64,000 nucleotides of DNA from Epiperipatus broadwayi (Eukaryota; Onychophora; Udeonychophora; Euonychophora; Peripatidae). The position numbers and the translations under genes are program-made. Location: the NCBI GenBank assembly GCA_028023455.1, contig JAQFVV010000228.1, positions 1,383,591-1,447,590 of the forward strand. Direction: 5' to 3'. How positions within the stretch are numbered: the stretch's first letter is position 1; every line of letters begins with the position of its first letter. Shown here one piece after another: positions 25,662 through 37,011 of the stretch. The notes under the pieces are model-generated. The model was not told the DNA's origin. It was given only the letters and a program-made list of their open reading frames with translations, and ran no database searches.

Positions 25662-25977
25662 AGTAAACAAAGGCAAAACTCTCCATACAGTAGTGCCACC
25701 CTGTGCTAATCAGAGTAATCAATGGATGCCAGAAGGCTTGTGCATAAAATCCCTATCTAGTGCCTACTCATCCAATATCCCCAGACTAGTTTCTGGCTTG
25801 TGGCCATCATCAGTGAGGAGCCTTGGATCTGAGAGCACTGCAAGTAGGCACTAGATAGGGATTTTATGTACAAGCCTTCTGATTAGCACAGGGTAGCACT
25901 ACTGTATGGAGAGTTTTGCCTTTGTTTACAACAATTATGTGCTAGTATGAGATGGTGATCATGTGATCCAGAGAAAG
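25662..25977 (+). mobile_element. palindromic foldback retroelement carrying a complete hammerhead ribozyme
   Basis: Body 25674-25965, flanked by a perfect 12-bp repeat atccagagaaag (25662-25673 and 25966-25977). The left arm runs from aggcaaaactctccatacag through gcttgtgcataaaatcccta to gtgcctactcatcc. The inverted arm starts near agtaggcactagataggg and ends gagagttttgcctttgttta. The one-sided tail is gatggtgatcatgtg and the bases before it. At 292 bp this is the longest copy. Its centre holds a 42-nt minimal type I hammerhead on the minus strand (25778-25819). Non-coding, so it depends on enzymes from elsewhere. Hammerheads plus 10-15-bp target repeats are known for Penelope-like elements and retrozymes; placing this family with either is inference. 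Confidence 0.75.
25778..25819 (-). ncRNA. minimal type I hammerhead ribozyme (predicted)
   Basis: Read 5' to 3' on the minus strand: stem I strand TCCTCA (25819-25814), core CTGATGA (25813-25807), stem II TGGC with loop CACAA and GCCA (25806-25794), core GAAA (25793-25790), a short stem III of C-G plus the A15.1-U16.1 pair closed by loop TA, the cleavage triplet GTC (25786-25784), and stem I strand TGGGGA (25783-25778). Stem I pairs at all six positions (one G-U), stem II at all four, and every core nucleotide matches the hammerhead consensus. Cleavage would fall between 25784 and 25783. A stem III this short is known for hammerheads in Penelope-like elements and newt satellite RNA, which can act as dimers. 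Activity is inferred, not shown. Confidence 0.75.
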
Positions 25978-26138
25978 ACATTTATTAAAGGCTTTAACTT
26001 TTAACAACTGTCAAAACTTTTCCAGTAAGAGTAATGATTTCTTTATGAAATTTACTTTCTTATTGAAAAAAAATTGAACAAATTATTTGAATTATATTTT
26101 TAAAATTCTAAATAAATTTTTGTTCAGATACCATAAAG
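25978..26138. other. AT-rich non-coding DNA
   Basis: Nothing recognisable between the two foldback copies. Confidence 0.4.
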
Positions 26139-26593
26139 TACAAAATTAAAACAGTACCACTCCTCTTCATGCAATAGTAACACCCAATGCAAATCTTAGT
26201 AATCAATGTATACAAGAAGGTTTGTGCATAAAATCCCTATTTAGTGTCTAATCATCCAATATTCCAGACTAATTTCTAGCTTTTGATTTTCATCAATGAG
26301 GAACTTTGAATCTGAGTGCACTGCACCTAGATCTAGGATCTAATGCAATTTTTCATTTGCCACCTTTTACCTATTTAGTTAACTATAATAAGTTCAAGAT
26401 GAAAACACGATGTTTTCAAACCAAGCTCTTTCACTTGTATAGTCATATAGATCTGAAGCCAGTTCAGTATCTATATATTTTGGTGAGGTTAACTTTTTTA
26501 AAACCAGAGTCATCATCAAACTATGAACAGAATTGTTATAAAACCACTAAAACATCACATGATCACCATTTCCTATGCTTACACAAGCTGTTA
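26139..26593 (+). mobile_element. degenerate foldback retroelement copy (left part of a composite)
   Basis: The 26147-26330 stretch aligns with the left arm and centre of the 25.7 kb element (arm, gtgcataaaatccct, the atccaatatt block and a mutated hammerhead at about 26261-26303, minus strand). About 26545-26593 is the tail in inverted orientation, containing acatgatcaccattt (read here as 'acatcacatgatcaccattt'). The 200 bp between (about 26340-26540) are unrelated and unassigned. The remnant ribozyme has TTGATGA in place of CTGATGA and a broken stem II. No clear target duplication. The open frames 26306-26611 and 26621-26896 are chance frames across these pieces. Confidence 0.5.
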
Positions 26594-26757
26594 AGATGTA
26601 ATGTGATGTGATGTGATGTATTGTGGCTTCTCCTTAAACAAAGTCAAGAATATCTCAGCAATTATGCCCAGATAAACCTGTTAGCCACTTTATTTTCCAT
26701 GCCCCCTCTAAATTTTCCCATATTCTGCTCCATCCCATTTCCACAACATAATCTTTG
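26594..26757 (-). mobile_element. fragment of the 42-48 kb LINE family, inverted
   Basis: The reverse complement of this stretch aligns over its length with 42913-43075 of the full LINE, in its ORF1 region. Shared blocks include tgttgtggaaatgggat, aaagtggctaacaggttta and tctgggcataattgctgaga. It carries a slightly expanded gtgat repeat at 26598-26618, where the LINE has two to three copies. It sits between two pieces of degenerate foldback element, so it was inserted into, or recombined with, that element. The minus frame is open further here than in the 42 kb copy, which has an extra stop. Confidence 0.75.
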
Positions 26758-26895
26758 TCAACTCTATAACCTATCTAGTGCCTACTCATCCAATATTCCC
26801 AGACTAGCTTTAAGTTTGTGGCTTTCATCAGTGAGAATTTGCTTCTATTTTAACAGCTTATGTAAGCATAAGAATGTGATGTTTTGGTGGTTTTA
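26758..26895 (+). mobile_element. degenerate foldback retroelement copy (right part of a composite)
   Basis: Begins inside the arm at cctatctagtgcctactcat, passes through a hammerhead remnant (26796-26837, minus strand) and ends with tail-like sequence (gtaagcataagaatgtgatg then ttttggtggtt). The second palindrome arm is missing. It could be the other half of the 26.1 kb copy, split by the LINE fragment. Confidence 0.5.
26796..26837 (-). ncRNA. degenerate hammerhead ribozyme remnant
   Basis: Same 42-nt layout as 25778-25819. Stem I is TTCTCA with TGGGAA, still fully paired, with one position changed on both strands (C-G to U-A). CTGATGA is intact. Stem II is AAGC with ACTT around the same CACAA loop, three of four positions paired, two of them changed on both strands. 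The GAAA has become AAAG, which removes the essential G12 and A15.1, so it should not cleave. The GTC site is kept. Confidence 0.6.
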
Positions 26896-28459
26896 AAGCA
26901 CAAAATTCTATTTTAAAATATAAAATTGCACATACTGCACTTGCATTTATGAAAATATTTTTTTTCAGTGAATAAATCACAACTTCTGCTTTACCTTCAT
27001 TGCAGTTTTATTTGACAGGTCTTTTTAAAAACAAACATTTCAAATAAAAATCTAAATGAAATTATGTATTTTTTTTTTTTTTTGGTTTAAAATAAATATT
27101 TTACAAATATGTTGCATAAATAAGCATAAATATGTAAATAAATTATTGAAAATTATAATTTTTCTTTCTGAAGCAATAAAAAAAGCTCACTCTCAAAACC
27201 TCAAAAACAAAAAATGTATCAATCAGTGGTATAGTCAATTGTTTTGTATTATGATATTACCAATCAGCAGCAGCATTGTTAGCTTATTTGAATTTCTGAT
27301 ATCTGTATGATACTCAGATCTTTAGATTTTTTTTAAACTAATAACTGTAGTTTTAATTTTTGCCATTAAACAAATGGGAATCTGAAAAATAATGCTATTC
27401 ATAGCTTCAAAATAGTAAAGAAAAACTGAGCCATAACAGAACCATCAAAATATCTCAGAATGTGCTTAGAACATGCTTTTTGTCAATAGACTGTTAAAAA
27501 AAAAAAATTAAAAGCATTACTAAAAAAAATAAATTCAATATCTTATAAGTTATATAATTACAAAAATAAAAACACTGATAGCAGCATATAAACTGTACCA
27601 AAAATAAATTTAAAAAATGCACATTATGTTAGCTTAATTTTTTTTTACATGCTTTATTTCAATTACTTGTAATTCAACAGAATATCAATCTTGTCTGACA
27701 TACAATTCAAAATAGTAATCATAAATCATAAAATTATTTTTTAAAAAATCACAGAAACAATTGCCTATTTTTATTAATAATATGCTTAACAATATATTAA
27801 TTATCACTTTTTTTCCAGTTTTAGGCTTCATTTTTTTAATGAGATTTTTAATATTTATTATACATTTTTAATTTACAGTAAGGAATTAAATTTTTGTCAT
27901 ACAAGATCATTATAACTGTTTGTTTCTAAGAAAAAATGTTTGATTTATGAGGCATTTTTCTGACTGAGTTAAAGCTGTATATTAAAATATAGTAAACATT
28001 TATTTAGTTCTTATAAAAGATTTATAATGAGAAAAAGAATGAAGTATACTATTATATTGTTTTTATTTCAGAAAATCACTAATAAAGCTCAAGAATAGAG
28101 ATATCAAACTAATGGCATCACAAGTGTATTACTGATAATAGTTTATTTTTATTTTAAGTAATAAACTTTATTAAACAAATATTTAAATATGTACATGAAA
28201 TATCTACAAATTAGTTTTGATTCACTTTATCCTTTACACCAAATTTACCAATCCTGTCCACCAAAACACCACATTGCAAATCTATAAGACTCTCATTGTT
28301 GAAATGTTAATATTGTTTTCTAGTTAAATCCTAGAGTTAGGCTTTACACATCTTATTCCTAGTTTAAAACATGGAACATTTCTTCTCTCTTGAAAGATCC
28401 TTTATTTTACCACCCTACATACTTTTACTGTCTTACTTCTCTTTGTGTGTGTACTTTTA
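26896..28459. other. AT-rich non-coding DNA
   Basis: A/T-rich with T and A runs. The open frame 27056-27310 lacks recognisable features. Nothing assignable. Confidence 0.4.
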
Positions 28460-28640
28460 CTTCCACATTTCACAAACAGTCATAGCAGTCCCTCCCCATA
28501 CCATTTCCATAATCTTCTTTGGCCAGTATTTCAAACACCTAGCAAAATAGTTGTCCCAATCATTGTCAAGTTTTTTTAACCAATTAAACTTTTTGCTATC
28601 AAAAATTAACGAACACCGGATTGTCATATAGTTTTCAATG
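28460..28640 (-). pseudogene. possible Tc1/mariner-type transposase relic
   Basis: One minus-strand frame resembles the catalytic core of some Tc1/mariner transposases. LIFDSKKFN (about 28600-28575) parallels the IFSDEKKFN motif with its first aspartate. It is followed by D.DWDNYF where the family has DGPDG..YY, and by IMEMVWGG (about 28500) where it has VMVWGG. The surrounding frame is full of stops, the acidic residue is displaced, and the rest of the transposase cannot be followed. Chance similarity is possible. Confidence 0.35.
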
Positions 28641-29285
28641 CATGTATTATCACCATTGTGTTATGAGGTTTGAATTTTATTACATTTTGCTTCAGTAGTA
28701 TTTTAAGATTTATCATTGGGGTGTGGAAAACTCTGTATCTTAGCTTCCCAAAAGCACTGCATTCTTCTAGTTAAGTGTTGAAATATTTCACAAGTTTTTG
28801 AATACCAATATTTTACATGAATTATATGTGCTCATTATTAATAAAAAAATAAGTATAAAACTTTATTATTCATTCACTTCTTTTAATAACTTGAATATAC
28901 ATAAAAACTTTGAAACAGCAATTTATTGAAACATTTTGTGAAACCTTTAAGCATAGAAGGTTGACTGCAATTAATTACATGAAAAAAATGAGTAAAATAA
29001 AGTTATTGTTTTAAATGCATGACTATGAATTTCACTCTCAGTAATTTCAATTAAATATTATTCATAGATAGATTTGCAAAACAGATCTCAAATAAGAATA
29101 AAGTATTATCATTATTTTTTTAGATACTAGCTTATTATTACAATTATAAACATAAACAGACATATGTTTGATATGTTTTATTTAGTTATTATAGCAAAAC
29201 ATTTCAAGTATCAATCCGTCAGTTAACACTTTCAAATCAGACTTTAGAATTTCCTCATTCTTCACATTTAGAAAATTATAAATAG
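28641..29285. other. AT-rich non-coding DNA
   Basis: May contain the eroded N-terminal part of the preceding transposase relic. Otherwise nothing recognisable. Confidence 0.35.
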
Positions 29286-29420
29286 TAATATTTAAACAGC
29301 ATTAAACTGTTGCACATGCGCTTTGGATTTTAACTATAAAATGAATGAATACTAACACTTAAATATTACAGTTTATAAAAAATATTGCGCTATATAAAAT
29401 AATTGACTTATTTACATAAA
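29286..29420. repeat. fragment of the ~331-bp satellite with an inverted junction
   Basis: 29286-29360 matches the satellite unit of 53.7-54.2 kb in direct orientation (ttaaacagcattaaactgtt, then catgcgctttggattttaac). At about 29361 it switches to the reverse complement of the sequence just upstream of that unit (aatattacagtttata, then gcgctatataaaataattga). So this single fragment is a head-to-head junction of two partial units. Confidence 0.7.
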
Positions 29421-30395
29421 ATTATAAATAATAAACAATCTTCCAAACATTTCCAGATAAATTATTTTTCTAATATACCAATTACTTCCAAGTTTCTACA
29501 TGTCAAATGTTTTTTTCAAGTTTCTCTATTTTTATAACAAATGGGCCCATTTTTCTTCTTTTTTTTTTTTTTAACTATTATTTTTAAATATGTACTCAGT
29601 TCCTTTCATTCTACTGATTTTTGTAATCAAAGAGATGTTTCATAAGTAAACAATAAAAAATTTCATATTTTCTAATTATGTACTTATAATTACAAGATAT
29701 TTCTATTTATAACACTGTCTAACTATCAATATTCATTCAATTTAAAACTTATTAAATTCATTTTCTTTCTTAAATAACAATTCTATATTAGAATCTCACT
29801 AGTACATCTTCTCTAAGTGTCAAGAAATGGACACTATTTCCTTAAATTACTTTATTATTCAACTCTCAGGAATAAATAGATTTCTAAGTAGGTTTCTATT
29901 TATTAAACAATCATTAGTGTGAGAGACCATTAGAGTATAAGAAGAATTTTTAAAAATTAGATTTACCTAAAAAAAAAATTTAATTATCTACCAAATGACC
30001 TTCTCTCCCTGTTATCATAAATATAGCAGATGCAATGATGATTAAAAATTGATTTAAATAAATATTTATATTTAATTTTTCTTTATTCATTTAAAATCAT
30101 TTCAAATTCAGAAAATTTATGTAAATGTGATGCACAGTCTGCCTTCATTTATCTGTAATATGTACTTATGCAAAATATACATGTAATGAATAATATACTG
30201 TTTTAATTTATCCAGATAGTCATTCTATTATTGATCAGGAAATGAATCTTAGCTAGGTAGTAAAACAAAAAAAAGATTTTTTTTTAAAAATATTACAAAC
30301 TGACAACTTCTAGATTGTTGAGTTTTCCTTCACTGTTGTTCTTTGAGTGAATGTATCTTCTAGTAATTTATTTTATCTCTATTTATGCTCAAGTA
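29421..30395. other. AT-rich non-coding DNA
   Basis: No recognisable coding or element sequence. Confidence 0.45.
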
Positions 30396-30556
30396 TGTGA
30401 CAAAGAGACCACATGTGAGGTGGATGGATGACATAAGAAAGTGCGCAGGGGTGATGTGGAGAAGAGAAGCTAAAGATAGGAAAAGATGGATTGAACTTGG
30501 AGAGACCTTCATCCTGCAGTGGATTGATAATGGTTGATAATGATGATGTGTGACAA
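30396..30556 (+). mobile_element. 5'-truncated RTE fragment with target-site duplication
   Basis: 30404-30548 matches the last about 135 bp of the RTE element at 37-40 kb (block agagaccacatgtga to the end of the reading frame) and closes with a gataatgatgatg 3' end. The 8-bp repeat tgtgacaa at 30396-30403 and 30549-30556 fits a target-site duplication. The copy is close in sequence to the 37 kb element, so it inserted fairly recently. It also shows where the RTE family ends. Confidence 0.8.
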
Positions 30557-30734
30557 TGCATAAGTGTGTCAGGTGGTGGAAATTCTTTAAAGGAGTACAG
30601 TAAACGCAAATCCTTGGTATTTAAGTAATACATTTTCCTCATTTTTAACTCAGAATTTAAAACTTAGATTTTAAGTGGCCAAATAAATCAAAATACAAAG
30701 TCAAGTTATAAGGGAAATAATGTTATGGCTGTAA

Positions 30735-31470
30735 ATAAACATTAATAATTACGCTTTGCAATTTAAAGCAGCAGAAGAATAACAGATCCAAGAACAAAAA
30801 TTCCTGGTTCATAATTTATCAATTCATATATATAAGCATCATATGACCAAGCATCATATGACCTCCAGAGCATCAAATCATTCCATTACTGCTCCATTAG
30901 ATTTCTTATGATGATAAGGGGGCATCTTGACAGATAAGGCTCCTAAATCCAAATTCAAATAATTATTTTGGTGCTTGAATGTCACATGACTTTCTTAACA
31001 AGTAAGGATATCATAAAGGAGAAAATTGCAAAAAGCTTTGAGGTAAAGAATAAAAAAAAAATCTAGGAAAATGTCATAAATATGCAGCCACGGATTGCAA
31101 TGATCGGAATGAACTTTAAGCTGTAAAAAAAGATTTTCTAAACCCTGAATGCTGATAAACAAACAATGAAATTTTACATAATTATGATTGAGTCACTTAA
31201 TAACTGCATTTTATTTTTTAAAAATAATAGAACACATATAACCATATATATATATTAATATCATTTTGATTTTTTTTTAACAGTTGTCATTATTTTGACA
31301 GAAATTGCATTAGTGATGCTGAGGGTAAGCTCCTGCATGTCCAGACGGCCTTTATTGAATTATCAGCTGATAATTTCTCATCTTGTGATTGACAGTCATT
31401 GCCAATTCCTTCTGCTTGATTAACAGACATAAGATGATTAGCAAATGCTCCGCTTCAAAGATTTTTCTTA
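30735..31470. promoter_or_regulatory. candidate conserved non-coding regulatory element
   Basis: Unlike its surroundings, this stretch is compositionally mixed, carries no element and has no open frame. It contains a forkhead-like gtaaataaaca (about 30741), GATA sites tgataag and agataagg (about 30914-30945), the 16-bp palindrome attatcagctgataat (31359-31374: an E-box CAGCTG flanked by GATA-type sites) and tgattgacag (31386-31395), the standard joint PBX-MEIS site. Further TTGACAG/TGACAG and TTAAT-type sites lie nearby. Such clustering is typical of developmental enhancers, but short sites arise by chance and no target gene is visible here. Confidence 0.3.
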
Positions 31471-32099
31471 TTAAAAAAAAATATAATTGATGAATATATA
31501 TATTAAGGTTATCTTTCATAATATAAAAAAAAAAAGTCAAATATTGATAAATAATCTGAAATTGCATAGATTTTGAAAAAATATTAAATTTAAGATGACT
31601 TTAAAATACTAACAATAGACGATATATGCCTACAATTTCGGATCCTTATTTTTTTAAAAAAAAGTAAATATAAAAGTTCTTTTTTGTACTATTTCATTCA
31701 TATATCAAATAATTCGGAAACTGTTTGTGGAAAATCCTAAAAATAAAGTTTAATAAATGAACATAGCACGATATTTAATTATTTTTTCTCTAAATTTATA
31801 ATAACATATTGTACATTAAATATTACACACATAAAGCAAAACTGACCAGACCCACATAACATTTTATTTTTAAAGTGGCTTGATAGGTAGATGAGAAGAA
31901 TTAGCACCTCATGTGATTACTAAGTAGTGCAGTGCTATTATACGTGTAGTATATGGAATATATATATACCACTTAAATGGTGCCTTGTATTTGAGTCTAT
32001 AATTCCTAGGTATTATGATGAGATCAAATGATTGCTCCCAAGTTGCATCCAATTAAATTCTATGTTCAATATGCGAGAGAAATCTGGGAAAATAGTCTA
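31471..32099. other. AT-rich non-coding DNA
   Basis: Nothing recognisable; a (TA)n patch at about 31960-31970. Confidence 0.4.
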
Positions 32100-32264
32100 T
32101 CCAAAAAGCCATTGATAATGTGCAGTAGAATGTTAATTATCTCATTTTAAAAAAAGTTATTACATCATTGGTCAATCCAAAAAAGCCATTCATAAGGTGT
32201 TGTTGTATAATGTTATCTCATAATGTTATCTCATTTAAAAAAAGAAGCATTACACCATTGGTCA
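32100..32264 (+). repeat. tandem duplication, two diverged ~75-90-bp copies
   Basis: Copies at about 32100-32174 and 32176-32264 share tccaaaaa.gccatt, tgttatctcat-like and acatcattggtcaa / acaccattggtcaa blocks. The second copy has an extra internal ataatgttatctc duplication. Non-coding. Confidence 0.7.
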
Positions 32265-32455
32265 AATATTAGCCATACACATGTGATTTCAAATTTACTA
32301 GAAATATGTATGAGATAATCAGAACTGATGCTACACTAGTACAAATACAGAAATGAAGAGCTGAATGTTACAGAAAATTTAACTACTGTTATCAAGAATC
32401 TTGAAATTACATAACTAATGTCAATATTTTTTTAAAAAACTAATTTACATTCTGT

Positions 32456-33700
<1,245 letters not shown>

Positions 33701-36700
33701 AGCTATTATGGGTTCAGTTTGGTAAAATACTCTCAATCTTATAAAAATAGATTAGCAAAATTAATATTTATAAAATGCATGAATGTTTGCAGTGTTATAA
33801 TTATTTCCATGTGATTTTTTTTTTTAATCCAATAGTAATTTTTTTCATCAACTTACATTAAAATAAAATAAACAATACCAACTTTTATTTCAATGGTAAC
33901 TGTAGCTATCAACCAAAATTTAATATTTGTTTATTATGTAATAATTATAGACGTGTAAACTTCCTTTAATTTAATTAAAGGAACAGTAATATATCTATAT
34001 ATGCTGGCATGAACTTAAAGATAAAGCTAAAATGAAAATTATAAAACTAAGGTGCCTTAGCACTTTCCAGGAGTTTCTATATCCTCATAATCATAGCCAA
34101 AACCTGCAATTTTAACTTAAAATTTTCTTTTAGAAAACATTTACATCTTTAAAACATCTTTCTGAAATTGATATCATAGAAGATTGCATTTGCTGAATAT
34201 TTATTTAGCAAATTATTTAAAAAATAGTACAATTAATGTCTAAAAATTAATGGAATAAATTTTAAGAAAAATGCGGGCGTTCCTTGTTCAACAGGTTAAT
34301 TGTTTCTAAGAAAAAATCATGAAGAACAGGACTTAAATTTCCATAAAAATAATTTAATATTATTGAACTGAAATCACAACAGCATATTTCCTATATAACA
34401 ATGAATATAAGTATCTATTTTTTTAAAACATTTAAATATATATAAGGAATTGTCTATTCAAAAAAAGAAAATCTTTACTTCCACAAAAAAATCTGATATA
34501 TACATAATAAATTAGAGCACAGAATTAAAGAAAAACTTTTAAAGACATCCTTATGATATAATAAATGTAATTATAAAAACTGTTATATTTATTTAATATA
34601 CACATATAAATAGTCATATATATATATATAGAAACTGCATAAATTTTTACAAATATAAAATTCAGATTTGAATAAGAATTGAATTTAGTGGCATGAAAAA
34701 AAGGAGCAAAATATATTTCATTGATATAAAATCCACCTACTTAGTTTTAGCAGCAAAGTAATTTCTCTGAACTATCATTTAATTCTTTTTTGGCAATTGC
34801 TGCAATAGCTTGGAGGAGGTAGTGATTGATTCATGCTCACAATGTATCTTAGACATCATCTGAATGGTCTATATATTAATGGTTATATCAAAATTTTAGA
34901 GCAAATAGTTTTAAATATATAGTAACTATATATTTTAGTATTCATTTTATTACTAGATGGCAGTAGTTATCTTCAACGGTTAAATTGCAGAACTCAAATT
35001 GCTAAAAATGACATTATTTACTTATATTTTATTTCTTAAAGCAAAAAAAAAAAAAATCTAAAGGTTATTTTAATGTTTCAAAGTTATTTTTATTCATTTG
35101 AATACATGTTTATTGAATAATTTTTTGAGTTATCTGAGGTTTTTGGCAGGATTTAAACTTAGGTCCTTGAAAAAAATGAATATAAAAAATAAGATTTTTT
35201 TCTTAAATAAATTTATATTATTATTTAGTTTCTTTTTTTTTTTTTCAGTTATAACTAAATGTATTTAATTTTGTGAATTAGTATGATAAAAATAATTAAT
35301 TATATCATAAATTTTAATAAAATTACAGATGAAATATGTGAAAAATTAAATTTTTCAAAGTTAGTCTCAATTTAATTTCATTATTTGGCTATGGTATGAT
35401 TAAACAAAAAAGGGAAGAAGATAGTGTTATCTTTTATTCATTCAAAAAGTAAACATTTCTTTCCAAGTTAAATAATAATTTGATTGCATATTAAAACATG
35501 TCTCCTTAACAACAGAATTAATTTCATAATTTATAAAATTGTTAATTACAGAGCATCCAACATTTGAAATGATATTAAACAATTATATAAAAACAATATA
35601 TGTATGCTTTATTAAACAAATTTCAATATAATAACATTTCAAATATTATAATTATGATAAACATTTATACTTTTTTCAACTTACATGTAAATCAAGTAAA
35701 GCAAAAAGTTTTGAACAAACTATTTATGCAAACTGAGAACTGACATCATAATATAAATTCACTTTGCAAGTGATACTCTTTAGTAAGCACTTTTTTTATA
35801 TAATAACTTTTTAATAAATATTTAAGTAGTTATTAGTCATTCTTTATTAAATTAGACAAATTTATATTTCATTTAATCTTATACACTTTAAATTTAATCA
35901 AGTTCAAATATATGTATAACACCTTATACAAGCATATGATAACCTATATTTTCAATCATTCACCTCATATTCAAACATTATGATCTCTTATTTTCTGGAA
36001 TGTATGATCAACTTAACTTTTATATTTCAACCATAATAGTCCATCTTAATTAACTTTTAAGATAGATTTTGACCAACCAGATCTCCTTAAAGATTCCAAC
36101 TCACAATTTATTTTTTAGGATTAATCATTGTTTATTAAATTAGAAATTACTATATTTTGTTTAACTTTAAATAATGACTTTAAGTTTAATAAAGCTTAAA
36201 TATATCTAAAATCGTTTGTAATAATACATATTTTTATCAATAATTTTTTTACATATACATATATATAACAAGAGCTTAGGATTTACAGCAAGTTCATTAA
36301 AGAAATGTTATGGAAAATCTTAAAGATTTGATTGATTACCGATATTTATCAAAACCTCTATTCAATTGCTTAAATATATATATATAATGTAAAAATGATA
36401 ATTCAATTGCTTAAATATATATATATAATGTAAAAATGATAAAGATCTAAATCAATCAACATTTAAAAATAAATTATATCTATTCAAAATTATTAATACT
36501 AGCTGAAAGTATTAGCTATTTATGATAACTAACACTGGTTTGACTGAAAAGTATGCTTTGGCAGTAAAACTATTGGTAATGAATTTTATTTTATTTTGGT
36601 TAGTATTGATAATATTGAATAGGTATAATTTAATGATGTATATATACATGTATATAAAAAAAAGGGGGAAATGAAAGAGAAAATGAATATTAAAAGATGT

Positions 36701-37011
36701 TTGATTAGAAGAGATTTATATCCAATTAACACATCCTTGCTATCATAAGTAAACAATATGACTCTCATCTTTTTTCTTTGTCAGACAAATACAAATATAA
36801 AATTTATTTATATCATTTTCACTTAAAAAGCAAAAATGTTTTGCAATTTTATATACTTTTAATATAAAAAAATTAATTTAAAATTTATCTTCATATTAGT
36901 TTCCTACCCTCTCATTAAATTATTTTAGTATTCTGATAAAATTGCTAGTAATTCAAAATCCTACACAAAATTGCATTTATTCCTAATTAAATCTTTAAAT
37001 GTTTTCCAGTT
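33701..37011. other. AT-rich non-coding DNA with small tandem duplications
   Basis: No gene seen. A perfect 41-bp tandem duplication lies at 36361-36442, starting ttcaattgcttaaatatata. Two diverged copies of a longer A/T-rich segment lie at about 35832-35950 and 36112-36240. A more mixed stretch at about 34750-34870 is unassigned. Confidence 0.45.

Noticed and set aside
26306-26896. Two adjacent open frames that could be a small host gene
   Set aside because: They run across a degenerate foldback element and an antisense LINE fragment, with no splice-site logic or domain.
36970-37011. Clean target-site duplication for the 37 kb RTE element
   Set aside because: Only an imperfect match to 40301-40316 with indels; not good enough to fix the ends.
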